Below, one piece after another: positions 33,972 through 40,973 of a stretch of 46,312 nt of DNA. The stretch is from UBA3537 sp965657165 (GTDB taxonomy: Bacteria > Bacteroidota > Bacteroidia > Flavobacteriales > Flavobacteriaceae). The stretch lies in the NCBI GenBank assembly GCA_965657165.1, contig CBFHNG010000006.1:1-46312 (forward strand), read 5' to 3'. How positions within the stretch are numbered: position 1 is the stretch's first letter; the number at the start of each line of letters is the position of its first letter. Both the position numbers and the translations under genes were made by a program. Below the pieces are notes generated by a model, which had not been told where the DNA came from, ran no database searches, and worked only from the letters and a program-made list of their open reading frames with translations.

Positions 33972-35369
33972 ATGAAAAAACTATTCACTTTATTAGCAGT
34001 ATCGGCTCTTGGTGGTGCAATGACCCTTGGCGTCTACACCCAATTACAGCCAAAAAACGAAATTCAAACAGAAATCAGATCATTTGACGCTCCTTTTATT
34101 CAAGCGGTTAACTATTCTCCAACAGCAAATGGAGGAACCAATGTAGATTTTACAACAGCTGCAGAAAAAACATTAAATGCCGTGGTTCATGTGAAGAACA
34201 CAACAATAAGCAGAGGATATACCTCTTTTGAAGATTTATTTTTTGGTCGTCCACAAAGTCGTGAACAAATTGGTACGGGTTCTGGAGTAATCATTTCTCC
34301 AGATGGTTATATCATTACTAATAATCATGTGATTGATGGTGCTCAATCTATAGAAGTGACAACCAATGACAATAAAATTTTCGAAGCTGAGCTTGTAGGA
34401 ACAGACCCTTCAACAGATATTGCATTATTAAAAATTGAAGCAAATACAGAACTTAGTTATACCACTTTTGGTGACAGTAATAGTACAAGAGTTGGAGAAT
34501 GGGTTTTAGCCGTTGGTAATCCTTTTAATCTAACCTCAACAGTGACCGCTGGAATTATTAGTGCAAAATCTAGAGATTTATCTGGTAGAAACACACAATC
34601 GTTTATTCAAACAGATGCTGCGGTAAATCCTGGAAATTCTGGTGGAGCATTAGTAAATATTCACGGAGATCTTATAGGAATCAATACGGCAATTTCTTCT
34701 CAAACAGGATCATATATTGGCTATTCTTTTGCTGTTCCAAGTAATATAGCTCGAAAAGTTGTAAGTGATATTATGGAATATGGAAATGTTCAAAATGGTA
34801 TTTTGGGTGTCATTGGCCAGGAACTCAATAGTAAAAATTCTGAAGAATTTGGAATTGACGAAACAGAAGGATTTTATGTTAGCGATGTTCAAAAAAATAG
34901 TGGAGCCGAAATTTCTGGTATTCAACAAGGTGATATTATTAAGAGCATCAATGGTGTAAAAATTTCAAAATTTTCTGATTTACGGGGGTTTTTAAACACA
35001 AAAAGTCCTGATGACATAGTAGAAGTTACATTGAAAAGAGATGATGAAATCAAAATTGTAAACGTTACCCTTGAAAGATTAACAACCATAGACGTACCAA
35101 TTATTGGAACATTGAAAGAGCTTAGTCCATCAGAACTAAAAGCAAGAGATAGTGAGTATGGTTTGTTGTTGCAAGAATTATCGACTTACAACAAAGAAGA
35201 CTGGGTTGCCGATGGTGTTGATGAAGGAAGTCTAATTGTTGCTATAAACGATATTAAAGTCAACTCTATTTCGGATGTAAAAAAGGCCTTAAGGGAGTAC
35301 TCTAATAGGGTATTGCGACTGACACTCATCAAAAATAACGGAGAAAAAATGGCATATCGCTTTAGATAA
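33972..35369 (+). CDS. DegP/HtrA-family periplasmic serine protease
   Basis: A 465-residue envelope quality-control protease. An N-terminal hydrophobic segment (about 3-24) exports it. The trypsin-like domain has the triad H119 (TNNHVID), D149 (STDIALL) and S223 (NPGNSGGAL). Two PDZ domains follow: one at about 270-365 with FYVSDVQKNSGAEISGIQQGD, and a second, more divergent one at about 380-465 with SLIVAINDIKV. This layout is that of DegP/DegQ. Its upstream region carries a GTTAA direct repeat that may bind an OmpR-type regulator. A strong terminator follows. Confidence 0.95.
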   Translation: MKKLFTLLAVSALGGAMTLGVYTQLQPKNEIQTEIRSFDAPFIQAVNYSPTANGGTNVDFTTAAEKTLNAVVHVKNTTISRGYTSFEDLFFGRPQSREQIGTGSGVIISPDGYIITNNHVIDGAQSIEVTTNDNKIFEAELVGTDPSTDIALLKIEANTELSYTTFGDSNSTRVGEWVLAVGNPFNLTSTVTAGIISAKSRDLSGRNTQSFIQTDAAVNPGNSGGALVNIHGDLIGINTAISSQTGSYIGYSFAVPSNIARKVVSDIMEYGNVQNGILGVIGQELNSKNSEEFGIDETEGFYVSDVQKNSGAEISGIQQGDIIKSINGVKISKFSDLRGFLNTKSPDDIVEVTLKRDDEIKIVNVTLERLTTIDVPIIGTLKELSPSELKARDSEYGLLLQELSTYNKEDWVADGVDEGSLIVAINDIKVNSISDVKKALREYSNRVLRLTLIKNNGEKMAYRFR

Positions 35370-35390
35370 ATTAAAGACTTATGATCTATA

Positions 35391-35425
35391 AAAATCACTC
35401 ATTTATTTATGGGTGATTTTTTTTT
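35391..35425 (+). terminator. Intrinsic terminator of the degP-like gene
   Basis: A 12-bp stem (35391-35402 with 35409-35420, one G-T pair) with a six-base loop, followed by a T run to 35425. It starts 22 bases after the protease stop codon. Confidence 0.9.
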
Positions 35426-35457
35426 AAATATTATTTACGAAAACGTTATAGTTGTTA

Positions 35458-35465
35458 TACTTTTG
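35458..35465 (+). promoter_or_regulatory. -7 promoter element of the GAPDH gene
   Basis: TACTTTTG fits TAnnTTTG and lies 31 bases before the ATG at 35497. Its position supports that ATG rather than the upstream in-frame codon at 35452, which would lie before the transcription start. Confidence 0.5.
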
Positions 35466-35496
35466 CAGTAATTTTATAACAAACATTTTTAGATCT

Positions 35497-36945
35497 ATGT
35501 CAAATAATGCCTCCTACGAAAAAGAAATAGCTTTACAAACCAACTGCAGAAAATCGGCTGTTGAATTTATAAAAATTGTAAATGACTTATGGTATGATGA
35601 TGCCATTGAACTGGTTATTTTCAGAAATCAACTAATCGACAAAAATGTTAATGAAATTTTACGGCTTCACGATTATGCAAGTGCATTTGTGAATAAGCCA
35701 ATCTCTATTTTTGACGCTGTTGAAGTGGCAAGAGCCATTCAAAATTTACGCCTTCCTCCATCAAAAATTGACATCGGAAAACTAACCTATGAATTTCACA
35801 AAAAAGTCCCTGAACATAATGATGTTTTTACGTTTATTTCAAATCAATTAAAAGCACACAAAAAACAGAAAAACATTACTCCAAGAGATGTTATTTTATA
35901 TGGTTTTGGCCGAATTGGCCGTTTGGTCGCTAGAGAGCTGATGCTCAAAAATGGTAAAGGAAGTCAATTGCGACTACGTGCTATTGTGACTCGGGGAGCA
36001 GTCACCAAAGAAGTTCTGGAAAAGCGTGCCACATTATTGAGTAATGACTCCGTTCATGGAGAATTTCCAGGGACTGTTCATGCAGATTTTAAAAAAAATG
36101 CACTCATTATAAATGGAACAACAGTTCGTATCATTTCTAGTAATGCCCCAGAAAATATAGATTATACAGCATATGATATTAAAAATGCATTGGTCATAGA
36201 CAACACTGGAGCATTTCGAACAAAAGAAGCTCTTGAGCGTCATTTACAAGCCAAGGGTACTGAAAAAGTTTTGCTTACTGCACCTGGAAATGGGATTCCA
36301 AATATTGTTTATGGAATCAATCAAAATGAATACAATCCAAAAAAACATTCTATTTTTTCTGCAGCATCTTGTACCACAAATGCTATAACACCTATTCTAA
36401 AGGTAATGGATGATGCTATGGGTGTAAACTATGGTCATTTAGAAACCATTCATGCCTACACCAACGATCAAAATTTGGTCGATAATATGCACAAAAAATA
36501 CCGCCGGGGTCGTGCGGCCGCACTCAATATGGTCATCACCGAAACTGGCGCCGGAAAAGCCGTAAGTAAAGCCCTACCCAATTTGGAAGGGAAGCTCACT
36601 TCCAATGCCATTCGTGTCCCTGTACCCAACGGTAGTTTAGCCATTTTGAATCTAGAATTGTCTAAAAAAACAAGTGTTCAAAAACTCAATACACTCATCA
36701 AACGCCATGCCTTGGAAGGGCCTTTGGTCGAACAAATCAAGTACGAATTGAGTGATGAATTGGTATCAAGTGATATTGTGGGGAGCAGTGCGCCGGCAAT
36801 TTTTGATAGCAAGGCAACTATTGTTAGAGACAGTGGAAAAAATGTAGTCCTATATATTTGGTATGACAACGAATATGGCTACAGCCACCAAGTGATTCGT
36901 TTAGCAAAATACATGTCAGAAGTTCGACGATTTACCTACTATTAG
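35497..36945 (+). CDS. Glyceraldehyde-3-phosphate dehydrogenase, long form with N-terminal extension
   Basis: A 482-residue GAPDH-family protein, about 130 residues longer than ordinary GAPDH (about 335). Residues 1-130 form a helical extension of unknown role. The NAD(P)-binding domain starts at LYGFGRIGR (134-142), and the catalytic cysteine is C292 in AASCTTNAITP. LETIHAYTNDQNLVD carries the catalytic histidine, and the C-terminal NEYGYSHQVIRLAKY is typical. RVPVPNGSLAIL departs slightly from the usual RVPTPNVS. It oxidises glyceraldehyde 3-phosphate, or acts in the reverse, gluconeogenic direction; cofactor preference cannot be read. I chose the ATG at 35497, because the promoter box lies between it and the alternative start. 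It is monocistronic. Confidence 0.93.
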   Translation: MSNNASYEKEIALQTNCRKSAVEFIKIVNDLWYDDAIELVIFRNQLIDKNVNEILRLHDYASAFVNKPISIFDAVEVARAIQNLRLPPSKIDIGKLTYEFHKKVPEHNDVFTFISNQLKAHKKQKNITPRDVILYGFGRIGRLVARELMLKNGKGSQLRLRAIVTRGAVTKEVLEKRATLLSNDSVHGEFPGTVHADFKKNALIINGTTVRIISSNAPENIDYTAYDIKNALVIDNTGAFRTKEALERHLQAKGTEKVLLTAPGNGIPNIVYGINQNEYNPKKHSIFSAASCTTNAITPILKVMDDAMGVNYGHLETIHAYTNDQNLVDNMHKKYRRGRAAALNMVITETGAGKAVSKALPNLEGKLTSNAIRVPVPNGSLAILNLELSKKTSVQKLNTLIKRHALEGPLVEQIKYELSDELVSSDIVGSSAPAIFDSKATIVRDSGKNVVLYIWYDNEYGYSHQVIRLAKYMSEVRRFTYY

Positions 36946-36972
36946 AAAGCAGGACACTAAGCATAATTCACT

Positions 36973-36980
36973 TATATTTG
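36973..36980 (+). promoter_or_regulatory. -7 promoter element of trmD
   Basis: TATATTTG, identical to the boxes before rplS, icd, fabI and dapF, ends 18 bases before the trmD ATG. No -33 TTG at the usual distance is seen. Confidence 0.5.
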
Positions 36981-36998
36981 TAATCAAATTAATGTGGT

Positions 36999-37676
36999 AT
37001 GCGCATCGACATCATTAGTGTAATCCCCGAATTGCTTAAAAGTCCGTTTGAAGCCTCTATTCTCAAACGTGCCATAGAGGCGAATTTAGTTGAAGTATAT
37101 GTTCACAACCTTAGAGACTACACTACCGATAATTACAAGTCTGTAGACGACTATCAATTTGGTGGTGGTGCAGGAATGGTGATGACTATTGAACCCATTG
37201 ATAAATGCATTTCTAAATTAAAAGCAGAACGTGATTATGATGAAGTCATATATATGACTCCAGATGGCGAAGTATTAAATCAGGGTATGGCCAATCAATT
37301 ATCGTTGAGTGGAAACCTCATCATTTTATGTGGGCATTATAAAGGAGTAGACCAGCGTGTACGCGATCATTTTATTACCAAAGAAATTTCTATTGGCGAC
37401 TATGTGCTTTCGGGGGGCGAATTGGGTGCAGCGGTATTATGCGATGCTATTATTCGACTCATTCCAGGTGTATTGGGCAATGAAACCTCTGCCCTTACCG
37501 ATTCTTTTCAAGACAACCTTTTGGCACCACCCATTTATACCCGACCACGCTCCTACAAAGGATGGGAAGTTCCTGAATTGTTATTTAGTGGAAATTTCCC
37601 TAAAATAGAACAATGGCGTGAAGCCCAAGCCCTTGAACGCACCAAATCCCGTAGACCGGATTTACTGAAGGACTAA
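36999..37676 (+). CDS. trmD: tRNA (guanosine(37)-N1)-methyltransferase
   Basis: A 225-residue SPOUT methyltransferase that makes m1G37 in tRNAs and prevents +1 frameshifting. Family motifs are MRIDIISVIPELL, YQFGGGAGMVM, the trefoil-knot segments LCGHYKGVDQRV and ISIGDYVLSGGELGA, and the C-terminal TRPRSYKGWEVPELL. Length is typical. It is followed by a small membrane protein gene and then by rplS, its usual operon partner; here rplS has its own promoter. Confidence 0.97.
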   Translation: MRIDIISVIPELLKSPFEASILKRAIEANLVEVYVHNLRDYTTDNYKSVDDYQFGGGAGMVMTIEPIDKCISKLKAERDYDEVIYMTPDGEVLNQGMANQLSLSGNLIILCGHYKGVDQRVRDHFITKEISIGDYVLSGGELGAAVLCDAIIRLIPGVLGNETSALTDSFQDNLLAPPIYTRPRSYKGWEVPELLFSGNFPKIEQWREAQALERTKSRRPDLLKD

Positions 37677-37799
37677 AAATTTACGGCCTAATATTAGTCA
37701 ACAATTTCATTTTTTACTAATTTTCCAACAAGAATTGATTACCCAAATCTATTCTACAATACCATGTAACCTCAAAATTCATAAAATAAAATAAATGTT

Positions 37800-37988
37800 A
37801 TGGCACAAAAAAAGAACAACAACCTAAAAACATACCTTTTTGTAATTACAATAGTTTCAACTTTTAGTTTTACATTATTGGCAATTGAAGAGCAACGAAC
37901 CATTCTAGCATCAATTTCTGTTATATTTGGGGTGTCAATAATCATTTTTGGATTGTATAACGTTTTGAATATTAAGGGAAAAAAATAA
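37800..37988 (+). CDS. Small two-helix membrane protein, function unknown
   Basis: A 62-residue open frame with a basic N-terminus (MAQKKNNNLK) and two hydrophobic segments at about residues 12-29 and 36-56, ending in KGKK. The pattern is that of a small inner-membrane hairpin protein with both ends in the cytosol. I do not recognise a family. It sits in the 447-base space between trmD and rplS, on the same strand and 123 bases after trmD, without a promoter box that I can find. The codon pattern and helices look real, but conservation would have to confirm it. Confidence 0.6.
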   Translation: MAQKKNNNLKTYLFVITIVSTFSFTLLAIEEQRTILASISVIFGVSIIIFGLYNVLNIKGKK

Positions 37989-38022
37989 TTTGCAGGTTTA
38001 CAAACAAAAAATGTATTAAAAA

Positions 38023-38052
38023 TTGTAATCATTTAATTATTGCTTATATTTG
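38023..38052 (+). promoter_or_regulatory. Promoter of rplS
   Basis: TTG at 38023-38025, a 19-base spacer, then TATATTTG at 38045-38052: the best full match to the Bacteroidota consensus in this window. Transcription would start near 38056, leaving a leader of about 68 bases before the ATG at 38124. Confidence 0.75.
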
Positions 38053-38123
38053 CACCCTCTTTTGAACCAACCTCTAGCGAAAATCGTACATGTTGCTTCA
38101 AAAAAATTCATAAAATAATAACT

Positions 38124-38474
38124 ATGGAATCCTTAATTAAATTCGTACAAGACGAATTTGTAACCAAAAAAGACTTCCCAGAATTTTCTGCTGGTGACAC
38201 CATTACGGTATACTATGAAATTCGTGAGGGTCAAAAAGTAAGAACTCAGTTTTTCCGAGGCGTCGTCCTTCAAAAAAGAGGATCGGGGTCTACAGAAACA
38301 TTTACCATCCGCAAAATGTCCGGGACAATTGGTGTTGAACGTATCTTCCCAATGAATTTACCAGCTTTGCAAAAAATTGAAGTGAACAAACGTGGAAAAG
38401 TTCGTAGAGCGCGTATCTTCTACTTTAGAGAATTGACGGGAAAAAAAGCACGAATTAAAGAACAAACACAATAG
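38124..38474 (+). CDS. rplS: 50S ribosomal protein L19
   Basis: A 116-residue ribosomal protein at the 30S-50S interface. FSAGDTITVYYEIREGQK, GVVLQKRGSGSTETFTIRK, GIGVERIFP-like GTIGVERIFPMNLP and KVRRARIFYFRE match L19 along its whole length. I start it at the ATG at 38124 (MESLIKFVQ); an upstream in-frame codon at 38040 would fall across the promoter. The leader of about 68 bases is long for this window and might hold regulation of the ribosomal protein type, but I see no convincing structure in it. Confidence 0.97.
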   Translation: MESLIKFVQDEFVTKKDFPEFSAGDTITVYYEIREGQKVRTQFFRGVVLQKRGSGSTETFTIRKMSGTIGVERIFPMNLPALQKIEVNKRGKVRRARIFYFRELTGKKARIKEQTQ

Positions 38475-38498
38475 TTCTTCAATCATAATTATAAATCA

Positions 38499-38528
38499 AG
38501 TGCAGTAGAAATACTGCATTTTTTTTTG
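38499..38528 (+). terminator. Intrinsic terminator of rplS
   Basis: A stem of about 10 bp (38499-38508 with 38513-38522) around a GAAA loop, followed by T to 38528. It begins 24 bases after the rplS stop codon. Confidence 0.9.
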
Positions 38529-38574
38529 TTAAAAAATTAATATTTATCTAAAAAAATAAGTGCGATTTGCAGAT

Positions 38575-38590
38575 GTTACAAAAATGTTAA
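38575..38590 (+). promoter_or_regulatory. GTTAC-N6-GTTAA direct repeat upstream of icd
   Basis: GTTAC at 38575-38579 and GTTAA at 38586-38590, 11 bp apart, 40 bp upstream of the icd -7 box. It is a one-mismatch copy of the repeat before degP and the two-component operon, in the same orientation to the gene. It may be chance, since this gap is AT-rich. Confidence 0.3.
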
Positions 38591-38630
38591 TTTTCCTCGA
38601 GTTTTAAGGTAAGAAGAAAATTGATTTATT

Positions 38631-38638
38631 TATATTTG
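38631..38638 (+). promoter_or_regulatory. -7 promoter element of icd
   Basis: TATATTTG fits TAnnTTTG exactly and ends 45 bases before the icd ATG at 38684. No TTG is found at the usual -33 distance, which might mean that an activator is needed. Confidence 0.5.
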
Positions 38639-38683
38639 TGAGCTTTTATAAGCCAATATTCAAACAAAAAATAATTTCCTCGA

Positions 38684-40897
38684 ATGGCAAAAATCATATA
38701 TACAATTACAGATGAAGCACCTGCATTAGCAACTCGCTCTTTTCTCCCTATTGTTTCTTCGTTTATAGAACCCTACGGCATTTCGATAGACACCAAAGAC
38801 ATTTCTCTAGCAGCACGAATTCTTTCTGCGTTCCCCGATTTTTTATCCGAAGATCAGAAAGTAGAAGATGCTTTAGGCACTTTGGGGCAAATTGTAAAAT
38901 CCCCAGAAGCTAATGTCATCAAACTCCCAAATATTAGTGCCTCTATCCCTCAACTTCGAGAAGCCATAGAAGAACTGCAAAAAAAAGGATACAACATACC
39001 AAAATACCCAGAGCAGCCCAAAAACGAAGCGGAACAAAACATAAAATCACGCTACGACAAAATTAAAGGGAGTGCCGTAAATCCTGTTTTAAGAGAAGGA
39101 AATTCAGATCGTAGAGCACCAAAAGCAGTAAAAAATTACGCCAAAAAGAATCCACACAGTATGGGGGGTTGGGCATCAGATTCCAAAACCCATGTGGCGA
39201 GTATGGAAGCTGGCGATTTTGCGCACAACGAACAATCGGTAACCGTAAAAAATGCAACTACAGTAAGCATCATACATACTGACACCTCAGGAAAGAAAAC
39301 AGTTTTAAAAGAAAATATCGCCCTTCTTGAAGGCGAAATTTTTGATGCTACCGTTATGAGTGTCCATGCTTTAAAACGCTTTCTAAAAACACAAATTGAC
39401 GATGCCAAAGCTTCAGGGGTGTTGCTGTCTTTACACATGAAAGCAACCATGATGAAAGTTAGTGATCCTAATATTTTTGGACATGCTGTTCACCTAATTT
39501 GTGATGATGTTTTCACAAAACATGAAGCAACATTTAAGCAAAATGGTATCAATCCAAACAATGGACTTGGAAACGTTTTAGAGAAAGTTCAGGAACTTGA
39601 AAGCCCATCACGCGAAACTATACAAGCCGATTTTGAAAAGGCACTTCATTTGGGACCAGATATTGCAATGGTAAATTCTGAAAAAGGAATTACCAATTTA
39701 CATGTCCCCAGCGATGTGATTATTGATGCCTCTATGCCAGCCATGATTCGTACTTCGGGGCAAATGTGGAATGCCAAAGGAGAACTTCAAGATACTAAGG
39801 CTATTATTCCTGATAGTAGTTACTCTGGAATTTATGCGGCAACCATTGATTTTTGTAAAAAACACGGTGCATTTGACCCTACAACAATGGGTACTGTACC
39901 AAATGTAGGACTTATGGCACAAAAAGCTGAAGAATATGGTTCTCATGATAAAACTTTTGAAATTGAAGCCAATGGAGTTGTGGGAGTTGTCGATGAAAAT
40001 GGCAATACACTCACTTCACATCAAGTCGAAAATGGCGATATATGGCGTATGTGTCAAGTTAAAGACGCACCAATTCAAGATTGGGTAAAATTGGCTGTTA
40101 CTCGTGCTCGAACTTCACAAACACCTGCCGTTTTTTGGTTGGATAAAAATCGTGCACATGATGCTGAACTCATAAAGAAAGTTGAAAAATATCTTCAAAA
40201 CTATGACTTAACAGGACTAGAATTCAAGATTTTATCTCCAATTGAAGCCACACATTATACACTTGAACGCCTAATAGATGGACGCGATACTATTTCTGTT
40301 ACTGGAAATGTTTTACGTGATTATTTAACCGATTTATTCCCCATTTTGGAAGTAGGAACAAGTGCTAAAATGCTATCCATTGTTCCATTGATGAATGGCG
40401 GAGGCTTATTTGAAACTGGCGCTGGAGGATCGGCACCAAAACATGTCGATCAATTTTTGGAAGAAAATCATTTACGTTGGGATTCTTTAGGTGAGTTTTT
40501 GGCTTTAGCAGTGTCTCTTGAGCATTTTAGTCAAGTTCATAACCACTCAAAAGCAGCAATTTTAGGGGCAACTCTTGATGATGCTACCGAACAACTTTTA
40601 TTACAAAAAAAGTCCCCCTCTAGAAAAGTAAATGAGCTCGATAATAGAGGAAGTCATTTTTACTTAACACTTTTCTGGGCAGAAGCTCTAGCAGAGCAAA
40701 ATGAGGATTTAGAGCTAAAAACCGCATTTGGCACAGTGGCTGAGCAACTCAAAGCAAATCAAGAAAAAATTCTTGAAGACTTAATTAATGTACAAGGCAA
40801 TGCTGTTGATATTGATGGCTACTATCTTCCAAACGAAGAAAAAGTTGGAAAAGCCATGCGCCCAAGCGACACATTTAATGCGATTTTAAATTTATAA
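38684..40897 (+). CDS. icd: Monomeric NADP-dependent isocitrate dehydrogenase
   Basis: A 737-residue monomeric-type IDH (IDH-II), which oxidatively decarboxylates isocitrate to 2-oxoglutarate in the TCA cycle and makes NADPH. MAKIIYTITDEAPALATRSFLPIV, EGNSDRRAP, NPHSMGGWA, SLHMKATMMKVSDP, LGPDIAMVNSEKGITNLHVP and SIVPLMNGGGLFETGAGGSAPKH follow the family throughout. (Positions: about 1-24, 139-147, 155-163 and onward.) The length equals that of monomeric IDHs (about 740) and is nearly twice that of the dimeric type. It is a single-gene unit with a promoter box upstream and a strong terminator downstream. Confidence 0.97.
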   Translation: MAKIIYTITDEAPALATRSFLPIVSSFIEPYGISIDTKDISLAARILSAFPDFLSEDQKVEDALGTLGQIVKSPEANVIKLPNISASIPQLREAIEELQKKGYNIPKYPEQPKNEAEQNIKSRYDKIKGSAVNPVLREGNSDRRAPKAVKNYAKKNPHSMGGWASDSKTHVASMEAGDFAHNEQSVTVKNATTVSIIHTDTSGKKTVLKENIALLEGEIFDATVMSVHALKRFLKTQIDDAKASGVLLSLHMKATMMKVSDPNIFGHAVHLICDDVFTKHEATFKQNGINPNNGLGNVLEKVQELESPSRETIQADFEKALHLGPDIAMVNSEKGITNLHVPSDVIIDASMPAMIRTSGQMWNAKGELQDTKAIIPDSSYSGIYAATIDFCKKHGAFDPTTMGTVPNVGLMAQKAEEYGSHDKTFEIEANGVVGVVDENGNTLTSHQVENGDIWRMCQVKDAPIQDWVKLAVTRARTSQTPAVFWLDKNRAHDAELIKKVEKYLQNYDLTGLEFKILSPIEATHYTLERLIDGRDTISVTGNVLRDYLTDLFPILEVGTSAKMLSIVPLMNGGGLFETGAGGSAPKHVDQFLEENHLRWDSLGEFLALAVSLEHFSQVHNHSKAAILGATLDDATEQLLLQKKSPSRKVNELDNRGSHFYLTLFWAEALAEQNEDLELKTAFGTVAEQLKANQEKILEDLINVQGNAVDIDGYYLPNEEKVGKAMRPSDTFNAILNL

Positions 40898-40918
40898 AAA
40901 CATACTCAAAGTTATGTT

Positions 40919-40945
40919 AAAAGCACCTTACAAAGGTGCTTTTTT
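40919..40945 (+). terminator. Intrinsic terminator of icd
   Basis: An 11-bp stem (40919-40929 with 40933-40943) around a three-base loop, ending in a run of T. It begins 22 bases after the icd stop codon. Confidence 0.92.
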
Positions 40946-40973
40946 ATTTAGTTTTACGGCATAAAATTTAAGT

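Noticed and set aside
35452..35496. Upstream GAPDH start at 35452
   Set aside because: A TACTTTTG promoter box lies at 35458-35465, inside that extension; the ATG at 35497 is better placed.
38040..38123. N-terminally extended L19 from 38040
   Set aside because: The extension overlaps the best promoter in the window, and L19 homologues begin near MESLIKFVQ.
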